NCBI GenBank assembly: GCA_038253125.1 | Contig: JBBSHM010000131.1 | Span: 1-5,305 of the forward strand | DNA: 5,305 nt | From: JAUJNH01 sp038253125 | GTDB lineage: Bacteria; Actinomycetota; Acidimicrobiia; Acidimicrobiales; JAUJNH01 | Direction of reading: 5' to 3' | Shown here: positions 1 through 5,305 of the stretch, one piece after another | Position numbering within the stretch: the stretch's first letter is position 1 | How the letters are laid out: each line of letters begins with the position of its first letter | Made by a program: the position numbers and the translations under genes | Notes under the pieces: generated by a model | What the model was told of the DNA's origin: nothing | Database searches by the model: none | The model's input: the letters and a program-made list of their open reading frames with translations, nothing else

Positions 1-30
1 CAGGTCCACGCCGAACGCTTCGAGTACTGA
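1..30 (+). CDS. C-terminal tail of an upstream protein (5' partial), possibly a flavin/NAD(P)H reductase
   Basis: Reading frame 1 gives nine codons, QVHAERFEY, then a TGA stop at 28-30, ten bases before the next start. The tail is too short to prove homology. An ending of the form 'hxERF' is common at the C-terminus of ferredoxin-NADP-reductase-type and ferric-reductase-like membrane oxidoreductases. Actinobacterial FMN-binding/ApbE gene pairs are often preceded by such a reductase, which would donate electrons to the flavinylated partner. The stop codon overlaps the ribosome binding site of the next gene, which supports one operon. That a gene ends here is fairly secure; its identity is inference from context. 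Confidence 0.55.
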   Translation, partial: QVHAERFEY

Positions 31-34
31 GGAG
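29..34 (+). promoter_or_regulatory. Shine-Dalgarno for the FMN-binding protein gene
   Basis: GAGGAG lies six bases before the GTG at 41 and overlaps the stop codon of the preceding gene. It fixes the GTG as the start. The nearby ATG at 36-38 runs into a different frame and is not usable. Confidence 0.7.
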
Positions 35-40
35 TATGGG

Positions 41-604
41 GTGAGACGTGCCGTTCCCGTCCTGGCCGCCACCGCTGGCGTGCTGGCCCTGCTGGCCAAC
101 TTCCACACCAGGCCGATCGCCGGCGGCCTCGTGACGTCGGCTGCTCCCGGCACCGGAACGGGAACGGGCCACGGCTCCAGCGGTGCGGGTTCGACCGGAT
201 CGTCGCCGCCAGCCTTGCCACCCTCGACGGTCGGGGGACCGGGACCGGTCGGCGGCCCGACCTCGCGCTCGTCGACCAACACCGGCTCCACCCCGCGGTC
301 GACGTCGCCGGCACCGCCGGCCACTGCCACCCGCTCCATCGACGGACCCGTTGTGGCGACCAGCTTCGGGCCCGTCCAGGTCCGTGTCACCGTCCATGGC
401 AGCCAGATCGTGGACGTGCAGGCCCTCGAGCTGCCCGTCGACCGGGCGAGGTCCCAGCGCATCAGCGCCCAGGCCGGACCGGAGCTCAGGACCGAGGCGT
501 TGAAGGCGCAGTCAGCCAAGATCGACGTTGTCTCCGGCGCCACCTACACCAGTGGCGGCTACTCGCGGTCCCTGCAGGGGGCCCTCGACGCCGCCCGACC
601 CTGA
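41..604 (+). CDS. Exported FMN-binding domain protein (covalently flavinylated redox carrier)
   Basis: This 187-residue protein carries a C-terminal FMN-binding domain of the RnfG/NqrC type. Residues 4-19 form a hydrophobic N-terminal segment after two arginines, read as an uncleaved signal anchor or signal peptide; there is no lipobox cysteine. Residues about 32-97 are a low-complexity Gly/Ser/Thr/Pro linker, probably a flexible extracytoplasmic spacer. The domain follows from about residue 101. It ends with DVVSGATYTSGGY (162-174), which matches the flavinylation motif; Thr168 is the expected residue esterified to FMN. In this family the bound flavin passes electrons between a membrane reductase and an external or membrane acceptor. 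The start is a GTG with a good ribosome binding site. The ApbE gene directly downstream encodes the enzyme that would load the FMN. The electron acceptor cannot be told from the sequence. Confidence 0.88.
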   Translation: MRRAVPVLAATAGVLALLANFHTRPIAGGLVTSAAPGTGTGTGHGSSGAGSTGSSPPALPPSTVGGPGPVGGPTSRSSTNTGSTPRSTSPAPPATATRSIDGPVVATSFGPVQVRVTVHGSQIVDVQALELPVDRARSQRISAQAGPELRTEALKAQSAKIDVVSGATYTSGGYSRSLQGALDAARP

Positions 605-611
605 CCACCAC

Positions 612-616
612 GGAGG
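612..616 (+). promoter_or_regulatory. apbE: Shine-Dalgarno deciding the apbE start
   Basis: GGAGG lies 4 bases before the GTG at 621 and 7 bases before the adjacent GTG at 624. It supports a start here, after the upstream gene has ended, rather than the far upstream in-frame GTG at 528. By spacing, 624 is as likely as 621. Confidence 0.65.
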
Positions 617-620
617 CGGA

Positions 621-1421
621 GTGGTGCGACCCGGCGGCTTGCGCCGCGTCGAACCGCAGTGGGGGACGGTCATCACCCTCGACGTGCGGTGCCCGGTCAC
701 GGTCGCTCAGGCCGATGAGGTGTTCGGCTGGTTCGGGGTCATCGACAACCTGTTCTCCACGTGGCGGCCCGACAGTGAGATCAGCCGACTCGGCCGTCGC
801 CAGCTGTCCGTCGAACGGCTCAGCCCCGAGGTCCGCACCGTCCTCGAGCTGTGCGAGAAGGTCCGGATCGACAGCCATGGGGCGTTCGACGTCCGCTTCG
901 CCGAAGACCCGCGGGTGGGGGCCCGGGAAGGGTTCGCGCCTATCGATCCCTCCGGGCTGGTCAAGGGGTGGGCCCTGCAACAGGCAGCCGAGCTGCTGCG
1001 GCGCGGCGGGATCACCGACTTCGCCATCAACGCCGGCGGCGACGTCATCACCGCCGGTCACCCCGAACCGGGAAAGCCGTGGCGCGTCGGCATCCAGCAC
1101 CCGTTTCAGCCGGACAAGTTGGCCGCCGCAGTGGCCGTCTCCGACCTCGGGGTCGCCACCTCCGGCCGCTACGAGCGAGGCGACCACGTGATCGACCCCC
1201 GGACCGGCCGGCCATCCACCGACCTCCTGTCGGTCACCGTCATCGCCGATGACCTGGCCCTGGCCGACGGCTACGCCACCGCGGCACTCGCTCTCGGCCA
1301 CGATGCGATGCCGTGGCTCGACTCCCTCCCGGGCGTGGCGGCCATGGCCGTCAACGGTGCCATCAGCGACGAGTGCAACGTCACCCTGACCGACAGCTTC
1401 GCCGCTCTGTGCATCACGTGA
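621..1421 (+). CDS. apbE: FAD:protein FMN transferase (ApbE family)
   Basis: ApbE enzymes split FAD and, with Mg2+, transfer FMN to a Thr or Ser in the flavinylation motif of a partner protein. Starting at 621 the product is 266 residues, at the compact end for the family. Family landmarks occur in order: a WGT in place of the usual MGT near 14-16, FSTWRPDSEISRLG (45-58), HGAFDV (86-91), the DPSGLVKGWA segment (109-118), NAGGDV (137-142), PWRVGI (153-158), ATSGRYER (179-186), HVIDPRTGRPS (189-199) and ADGYAT (215-220). Asp216 and Thr220 of the last block correspond to the conserved metal-site residues, so the enzyme looks active. The gene begins 16 bases after the FMN-binding gene, its obvious substrate. 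No signal peptide or lipobox is visible with any start, although many ApbE proteins are exported lipoproteins. An in-frame start at 528 would overlap the upstream gene by 77 bases and add a Pro-rich tail unlike the family. Confidence 0.9.
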   Translation: MVRPGGLRRVEPQWGTVITLDVRCPVTVAQADEVFGWFGVIDNLFSTWRPDSEISRLGRRQLSVERLSPEVRTVLELCEKVRIDSHGAFDVRFAEDPRVGAREGFAPIDPSGLVKGWALQQAAELLRRGGITDFAINAGGDVITAGHPEPGKPWRVGIQHPFQPDKLAAAVAVSDLGVATSGRYERGDHVIDPRTGRPSTDLLSVTVIADDLALADGYATAALALGHDAMPWLDSLPGVAAMAVNGAISDECNVTLTDSFAALCIT

Positions 1422-1438
1422 CGCAAGCGCCGCCCTCA

Positions 1439-1482
1439 CCTGACCCGGTGTGGCGAGACCGTCACCGGGCCGAGTGGTCAGG
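1439..1482. terminator. Possible bidirectional terminator: two-tier inverted repeat between convergent genes
   Basis: CCTGACC (1439-1445) pairs perfectly with GGTCAGG (1476-1482). Inside it CGGTG (1446-1450) pairs with CACCG (1463-1467), leaving a 12-base loop and an 8-base bulge on one side. The structure fills the 63-base gap between the ends of apbE (1421) and the convergent LCP gene (1485), where a terminator serving both strands would be expected. There is no T-run on either side, which is common in GC-rich actinobacteria but means that termination activity is inferred. Confidence 0.45.
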
Positions 1483-1484
1483 GC

Positions 1485-2666
1485 TCAGCAGCCGGCAGCC
1501 GGGTCGCTTCCCTGCGGGGGCAGCGTCGTCGGAGCTGCAGCAGGAGCCGTGGAGGCCGGGCTGGGCGCCACGCTGGTGCGCTTGGCCGGCCTGGCGGTGC
1601 CGGCCGTGCCCGAGCGGGAGGAGCCAAAGGCGGCGAGCACCGGCGCGGCCGCCACCGTGTCGATCTTGAGGACGTCTGCCCCGGCTGGTGTCGTGTAAGG
1701 GGTCCCGGTGAGGGCCTGGGAACTCAGCCCGCTGTCGCTGATCCCCCGCAACTGGTTGGCCAGGCTCCTCATGTCGCTGATCCCGAAGCCGCTGTCGGTC
1801 GTGACGTGGCTGGCGCCGGCGTTGATCAGCTTGTAGGCGGTGACCGGGTTGGTGAGGCCGTCTCGGATGGCCTTGTGCAGCACTCGCCGGATGAAGTCCT
1901 GCTGGCGCTGGATGCGGCCGATGTCGCCGGTGCCGTCGAACTCCCACCCCTTCGGGGCCTTGACCTCGAGGTGGCGGGCCCGGACGTAGGCGAGCGCCTG
2001 ATCGCCGTTCAGCTGTGAGCAGCCGGCCTGGCGGATGTCGAGGAGACTGAAGGCGTCGCGGGCCGGGTACTTGAAGTAGACCGACACGCCGCCGATGGCG
2101 TCGACCACACCCCGGAACCCCTCGAAGTCGACCTCGAGGTAGTGGTTGACGGGGAGGCCGAAGTCGCTCGTGATCGTGCGGATGAGCCGGTTCGGGTTGC
2201 CCTTGGTGGCGTCCTTCGGGTCGGAGAAGGCGGTGTTGATGCGGTCGGTGCCGCCACCTTCGATCTTCACGTACAGGTCCCGGGCGATCGACAGGATCGA
2301 CGCCTGCCCGGTCCTCGGGTCGAGCCGGACGATCATCATGGTGTCGCTGCGCTGGCTGTCTCCCTGCTGAGCGGCACCGAACTGCTTGCGGTCCTGGGTC
2401 GACTTGGCGAAGGTCCGGCTGTCCGAGCCGACGACCAGGATGTTGACGGGCTGCCCCTTCACCGCCGGGGTCAACGCACCCCCGACCTCGCCTGCGTTCT
2501 TCGGCCCGGTCAGATCCACCGTGTGCACCCGGGAGCGCTCATAGACGGCGAAGGCCACGCCGCTGACCGCCACCAGCACCACCACGGCGAGGGCGACCGT
2601 CAGCCCGATCAGCGCTCGCCGTCGGGCCGGCTTCGGTCGGGGCGGGGACGGGTCGAGCAGAGTCAT
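1485..2666 (-). CDS. LytR-CpsA-Psr (LCP) family glycopolymer-peptidoglycan transferase
   Basis: LCP enzymes move polyprenyl-phosphate-linked polymers (teichoic acids, capsule, arabinogalactan-like glycans) onto peptidoglycan at the outer face of the membrane. From the ATG at 2666 the protein has 393 residues: a short basic cytoplasmic tail, one membrane helix at about 19-41, then the LCP domain from about 74 to 266. Hallmarks are NILVVGSDSR (75-84), RSDTMMIVRLD (106-116), SIARD (126-130, usually SIPRD), GVVDAIGGV (186-194), YVRARH (227-232) and DIGRIQRQQ (248-256). The arginines, aspartates and glutamine expected for lipid-pyrophosphate and metal binding are present (Arg129, Arg229, Arg231, Arg254, Gln255). 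A Pro/Ala/Thr/Ser-rich tail (about 350-393) ends in a terminal cysteine, and no LytR_C domain is visible. The ATG has no close ribosome binding site; a CTG at 2681 does (see that entry). The gene converges on apbE and lies downstream of the ABC cluster. The polymer substrate is unknown. Confidence 0.92.
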   Translation of the reverse strand: MTLLDPSPPRPKPARRRALIGLTVALAVVVLVAVSGVAFAVYERSRVHTVDLTGPKNAGEVGGALTPAVKGQPVNILVVGSDSRTFAKSTQDRKQFGAAQQGDSQRSDTMMIVRLDPRTGQASILSIARDLYVKIEGGGTDRINTAFSDPKDATKGNPNRLIRTITSDFGLPVNHYLEVDFEGFRGVVDAIGGVSVYFKYPARDAFSLLDIRQAGCSQLNGDQALAYVRARHLEVKAPKGWEFDGTGDIGRIQRQQDFIRRVLHKAIRDGLTNPVTAYKLINAGASHVTTDSGFGISDMRSLANQLRGISDSGLSSQALTGTPYTTPAGADVLKIDTVAAAPVLAAFGSSRSGTAGTARPAKRTSVAPSPASTAPAAAPTTLPPQGSDPAAGC

Positions 2667-2688
2667 GGGCGGGGCTGACAGCCTGCCA

Positions 2689-2695
2689 CCCTCCC
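2689..2695 (-). promoter_or_regulatory. Shine-Dalgarno-like GGGAGGG upstream of the LCP gene
   Basis: On the minus strand GGGAGGG sits 22 bases before the ATG at 2666, too far for normal use, but exactly 7 bases before an in-frame CTG (2681-2679). If that CTG is the start, the protein gains five residues (Met-Ser-Ala-Pro-Pro) before the ATG-encoded Met. Either start leaves the membrane anchor and LCP domain unchanged. Confidence 0.35.
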
Positions 2696-2767
2696 ATCGG
2701 CCGGCACGGTCATCCCCGAACCGACAGGTCGCTGGACGGCGGATCCAGGGCCACGGGTGGGCGGGCG

Positions 2768-3568
2768 TCAGGCCAGGATGTCCTTGGTGGTGAAGCGGGC
2801 CCAGGCGGCGGTGGCGAACAGGGCGATGTAGCCGGCTTGGATCTCGAGGTTCTTGACGATCGCCGTCCACTGCACGTGGGTGCGCAGGAGGTCACCGAAG
2901 CTCTGCCACTGAGCGGTGAACAGCCAGGGGTGGATCGACGAGAGCTGGGGCAGGGCGGTGAGCACACCGGAGAGGATGAGGACCCCGAGGGTGCCGGCGA
3001 TGGCCCCGACGGGCACGTCGGTGAGCGTCGAGATGAACAGGCCGATGGCAGCGAGGCCGAGGAGCGACAAGCCGACCAGGCCGGCGGCGGCGAGGATGCG
3101 GAGGCTGCCCGAGGCGAGGCTCAGGGTCTCTCCCGAGAGGGTGGTGACCCGGCCGACGGGGAACAGGATGGCGCCCGAGATCAGCCCGGCAGCGGCGACG
3201 ACGGCGGCGGCCACCATGCAGAACACGCTGATCGTCATGGCCTTGGCGGCCAGCAGGCGGGTGCGGCCGGCCGGCACGGTGAGCACGTAGCGCAGCGTGC
3301 CGAGGCCCGCCTCGCCGGCGATGGCGTCACCGGCGACGACGCTGACGGCCAGGGGCAGGAAGAAGGGCAGCGTGACGGTCAGGGCGGCCAGGGCCGCGAA
3401 CACGCCGTTGTGGGTGACCTGGTTGAGGAAGCTGGGTCCCTCGCCGGCGTCGGGGCCGCCGGCGAAGCGCAGCACCAGGACGATCGCCGTGGGCACGATG
3501 GCCAGCACGATGAGCAGGGCCTGGACCCGGCGGCGACGGAACAGCGTGGTCAGCTCACCGGACCACAT
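2768..3568 (-). CDS. ABC-2 type transporter permease subunit
   Basis: This 266-residue integral membrane protein is the membrane half of an ABC exporter. Six hydrophobic segments can be seen at about 17-34, 57-80, 110-135, 157-180, 186-206 and 243-257. Between the second and third lies the stretch typical of ABC-2 permeases, GDAIAGEAGLGTLRYVLTVP (80-99), followed by an Arg/Lys-rich connection (GRTRLLAAK) to the next helix. In related transporters this loop region contacts the ATPase. The start codon is an ATG inside the end of the ATPase gene (14-base overlap) with a strong ribosome binding site. One protein of this size would be expected to act as a homodimer, since no second permease gene is visible. 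The substrate is unknown; relatives export drugs, peptides, lipids or ions. The LCP gene starts 101 bases after the stop. Confidence 0.88.
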   Translation of the reverse strand: MWSGELTTLFRRRRVQALLIVLAIVPTAIVLVLRFAGGPDAGEGPSFLNQVTHNGVFAALAALTVTLPFFLPLAVSVVAGDAIAGEAGLGTLRYVLTVPAGRTRLLAAKAMTISVFCMVAAAVVAAAGLISGAILFPVGRVTTLSGETLSLASGSLRILAAAGLVGLSLLGLAAIGLFISTLTDVPVGAIAGTLGVLILSGVLTALPQLSSIHPWLFTAQWQSFGDLLRTHVQWTAIVKNLEIQAGYIALFATAAWARFTTKDILA

Positions 3569-4556
3569 CGAAGCCCTCCCCGGTCAGCGAGACGAAGGTG
3601 TCTTCCAGGCTGGGTCGCTCGACGGCCAGTCCGGCCAGACCGACGCCGGCTGACACCAGAGCCCGGGCCACGTCCTCGGGGCGGGTGCGGTCACCTTCGA
3701 CCGGGGCGACCACGGCGCGAGGACCGTCGGAGGTCGGACGCAGGCCGAGGCCCTGCAGCACCTCGGTGGCCATCGCCACGTCGGCAGTCTCCACCCGGAG
3801 GCGGGTGCCGGCCCTGGCCTGGAGCTCGGCCAGCGAGCCCTGGGTGATCAGCCGGCCGAGGTTCAGCACGGCGACGTGGGTGCAGACCTGCTCGATCTCG
3901 GCCAGCAGGTGGCTGGAGAGGAAGACGGTGGCGCCGGTGTCGGCCAGCTGGCGGACGAGGTGGCGGATCTCCCTGGTGCCCTGGGGGTCCATGCCGTTGG
4001 TCGGCTCGTCGAGGATGAGCAGCTGACGGGGCTGGAGGAGGGCGCTGGCCAGGCCTAGGCGCTGGCGCATGCCCAGGCTGTAGGCCTTGTACCGCTTGGC
4101 GGCGGCGGCCGTGAGCCCGACCCGTTCGAGCGCCTCGCCCACCCGCTTGTCGCGCCCGGCCCGGCGCCCGTGCGGCAGGAGCCGGTCGAACCGCAGGAGG
4201 TTCTGGGTTCCGGTGAGCCACGGGTAGAAGGCCGGTCCCTCGACCAGGGCGCCCACGTCGACGAGCACGTCGGCCGCCGATTCCGGCATCCTCCGGCCGA
4301 ACAGCTCGGCGTGGCCGGCCGTGGGCGAGAGCAGGCCCAGGAGCATGCGGATCGTGGTCGTCTTGCCCGAGCCGTTGGGGCCGAGGAAGCCGAAAACGCT
4401 GCCGGTCGGCACCGACAGGTGGAGCTCGTCGACCACGGCCACCGAGCCGAACCGCTTGGTAAGCCCGAACGTCTGGATTGCCGTTGTTGAGCCGCCCGGA
4501 CGAGGCGCTCCGGCCGGCCGGTCGGCGGCCTCGTCCAGCACGGCCGCCTGGGTCAC
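3555..4556 (-). CDS. ABC transporter ATP-binding subunit
   Basis: This 333-residue cytoplasmic ATPase powers the adjacent permease. After a 26-residue Ala/Pro/Asp-rich lead, the nucleotide-binding domain shows Walker A GPNGSGKT (59-66), a Q-loop region in which Glu106 (ALVEGPAFYPWLTG) takes the usual Gln place, as in many BcrA/CcmA-like exporters, the signature YSLGMRQRL (159-167), Walker B LLILDEP (179-185) with catalytic Glu184, a D-loop, and switch His216 (SSHLLAE). A C-terminal accessory domain ends in ERPSLEDTFVSLTG (313-326), a pattern typical of single-domain ABC-2 exporters. All residues needed for ATP hydrolysis are present. The start is a GTG that shares four bases (GTGA) with the stop of the LolA-like gene; no ribosome binding site is seen before it, so translation is probably coupled. 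It overlaps the permease gene by 14 bases. Confidence 0.93.
   Translation of the reverse strand: MTQAAVLDEAADRPAGAPRPGGSTTAIQTFGLTKRFGSVAVVDELHLSVPTGSVFGFLGPNGSGKTTTIRMLLGLLSPTAGHAELFGRRMPESAADVLVDVGALVEGPAFYPWLTGTQNLLRFDRLLPHGRRAGRDKRVGEALERVGLTAAAAKRYKAYSLGMRQRLGLASALLQPRQLLILDEPTNGMDPQGTREIRHLVRQLADTGATVFLSSHLLAEIEQVCTHVAVLNLGRLITQGSLAELQARAGTRLRVETADVAMATEVLQGLGLRPTSDGPRAVVAPVEGDRTRPEDVARALVSAGVGLAGLAVERPSLEDTFVSLTGEGFDVVR
3574..3581 (-). promoter_or_regulatory. Strong Shine-Dalgarno for the permease, inside the ATPase gene
   Basis: On the minus strand GGGGAGGG lies five bases before the ATG at 3568. It fixes the permease start within the last codons of the ATPase gene and allows new initiation as well as coupled translation. 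Confidence 0.75.
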
Positions 4557-5305
4557 GGCGCCACGGCGGCCGCTTGCAGGGCGGCCGGGGTGACGGCACC
4601 GACGATGATGCGGCCGTCATCGAGGACCAGGGCGTTGACCAGGGAGGTGGTGATCAGCCGGGCCGAGCCCGAGCCGACCGGCACCGTCGGCGCTGCCCGC
4701 AGAAGGCTGGCCAGTGCGGCCGGGACCTGCTGGCCGCTGATCACGGCCACGCTCGTCCACGACGAGCCGACCACCTTGACGCCACCGCTGTCACCACCGG
4801 GTCCTGCGCCCTGCGCTTCGGGGGCGGCGGGGCCGCTGGCGGGGCCGTTGGCGGGCCCGTGCTCATGGCGGCCGCCGGTGCCGAGGAGGTCCTGCGGGCC
4901 GACGGCCTGGACGACCTTGGCGCCCGGCGGGGGCGTGAAGCTGAAGCGCGACGCCGGGGGGGTGGCGAAGCTGACCTTGGTGAACGCCACCTCAAGGGCC
5001 GGGTCGGTCCTCTTCGAGGCCACCCGCACGTCGAGCGGCACACCGGTGGCGGCGTCGACAGCGATCGTCACCTCCTTGACGGTGGAGGCGGAGTCGTTCG
5101 GGGCCAGGACCAGCTCGTAGGCGGCTAGGCCCGCCACGTAGCGGGGCGAGCGGACCGAGACCTGGGTGGTGGGGGTGACCTTGGCCAGCAGCTCCTGGGC
5201 GGCGGCCACCGGGTCGGTCGGGGCGCCAGCGTCAGCCGGGTCCTCGGGCTTGGCCTCGTCCGGGGCATGACCCGCGTCGGCGCCGTCGGGCCCATCCGGG
5301 CTCAG
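4553..5305 (-). CDS. LolA-like exported protein, 5' partial (LolA/RseB-fold, actinobacterial type)
   Basis: The frame is open from the right window edge, giving 250 visible residues; the N-terminus and any signal peptide or lipobox lie outside. Numbered from the edge, residues 1-32 are an acidic Asp/Pro/Ala/Gly stretch. Residues about 33-135 resemble the second half of a LolA-like fold as found in actinomycetes: ELLAKVTPTTQVSVR, YVAGLAAYELVL, TIAVDAATGVPLDVRV and RFSFTPPPGAKVV. A Gly/Pro/Ala linker follows (about 136-175), then a conserved tail with SSWTSVAVI and LVNALVLDDGRIIVGAVTP. In actinomycetes such proteins are often encoded just before an ABC ATPase and permease, as here. LolA-fold proteins bind lipids or lipoproteins; the cargo here is unknown and this transporter is not LolCDE-like. 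The stop overlaps the ATPase start by four bases. A GTG at 5209 is in frame but lies inside the domain and is unlikely to be the true start. Confidence 0.8.
   Translation of the reverse strand: MSPDGPDGADAGHAPDEAKPEDPADAGAPTDPVAAAQELLAKVTPTTQVSVRSPRYVAGLAAYELVLAPNDSASTVKEVTIAVDAATGVPLDVRVASKRTDPALEVAFTKVSFATPPASRFSFTPPPGAKVVQAVGPQDLLGTGGRHEHGPANGPASGPAAPEAQGAGPGGDSGGVKVVGSSWTSVAVISGQQVPAALASLLRAAPTVPVGSGSARLITTSLVNALVLDDGRIIVGAVTPAALQAAAVAP

Noticed and set aside
528..620. Longer apbE start at GTG 528
   Set aside because: It would overlap the FMN-binding gene by 77 bases and add a Pro-rich, non-signal N-terminus; a clear ribosome binding site supports 621 or 624.
486..1439. 317-codon open frame on the minus strand, antisense to apbE
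   Set aside because: It mirrors a well-supported ApbE gene, shows no family motifs, and has the Gly/Asp/Arg-rich composition of a high-GC shadow frame.
2663..2689. Tiny minus-strand frame (GTG at 2689 to TGA overlapping the LCP ATG) as a coupling leader peptide
   Set aside because: The GTG overlaps the only ribosome binding site, leaving no spacer, so initiation there is unlikely.
2732..2748. Small hairpin (CTGGA/TCCAG, 7-base loop) after the permease stop, as a terminator
   Set aside because: A five-base stem with no T-run is expected by chance in such GC-rich sequence.
2667..2767. Promoter for the LCP gene in the gap upstream
   Set aside because: I found no convincing -10/-35 pair; read-through from the ABC cluster or an atypical promoter are both possible.
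2667..2870. Longer LCP frame starting at 2870
   Set aside because: It would overlap the end of the permease gene and add 68 residues of Arg/Pro/His-rich sequence before the membrane anchor, unlike LCP proteins.
2837..3847. 336-codon open frame on the plus strand across the permease and the ATPase end
   Set aside because: The composition is extreme (Gly, Asp, Glu, Gln, Arg) with no motifs, and the opposite strand encodes two convincing transporter subunits.
4568..4575. Palindrome GCGGCCGC near the LolA-like/ATPase junction
   Set aside because: It lies within coding sequence in Ala/Ala codons and is common in high-GC genomes.
3691..4620. 309-codon minus-strand frame overlapping the ABC ATPase
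   Set aside because: It is Arg/Pro/Gly-rich nonsense in another frame, whereas the ATPase frame has every nucleotide-binding motif.

Overview
The window is very GC-rich, uses GTG starts freely and is densely packed with short gaps. Together with an LCP cell-wall ligase and a LolA-like/ABC gene cluster of a kind common in actinomycetes, this points to a high-GC Gram-positive bacterium (Actinomycetota). I cannot assign a lower rank from the sequence alone.

Left part (1-1421, plus strand): a small flavin redox operon. The last nine codons of an upstream gene (probably the C-terminus of a ferric-reductase-like or other FAD/NAD(P)H oxidoreductase) are followed by an exported FMN-binding protein with a clear flavinylation motif. 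Next comes a compact ApbE-type FAD:protein FMN transferase, the enzyme that would attach FMN covalently to that motif. This is a substrate-plus-modifying-enzyme pair for membrane or extracytoplasmic electron transfer.

Middle (1422-2767): a 63-base gap between convergent genes holds a two-tier inverted repeat that may stop transcription from both sides. On the minus strand follows a complete LytR-CpsA-Psr (LCP) phosphotransferase, a membrane-anchored enzyme that attaches glycopolymers to peptidoglycan. About 100 bases upstream of it hold no gene.

Right part (2768-5305, minus strand): a tightly coupled three-gene cluster transcribed toward the middle. It runs from a LolA-like exported protein (5' end beyond the window), through an ABC ATPase (4-base GTGA overlap), to a six-helix ABC-2 permease (14-base overlap with a strong Shine-Dalgarno). 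The LCP gene lies downstream on the same strand and could be read through from it.

I see no RNA gene, CRISPR array, insertion sequence or phage feature. All genes belong to recognisable families. The points most worth checking are the compartment mismatch between the ApbE protein and its exported substrate, the unknown cargo of the LolA-like/ABC module, the terminal cysteine of the LCP protein, and a possible CTG start for that gene.
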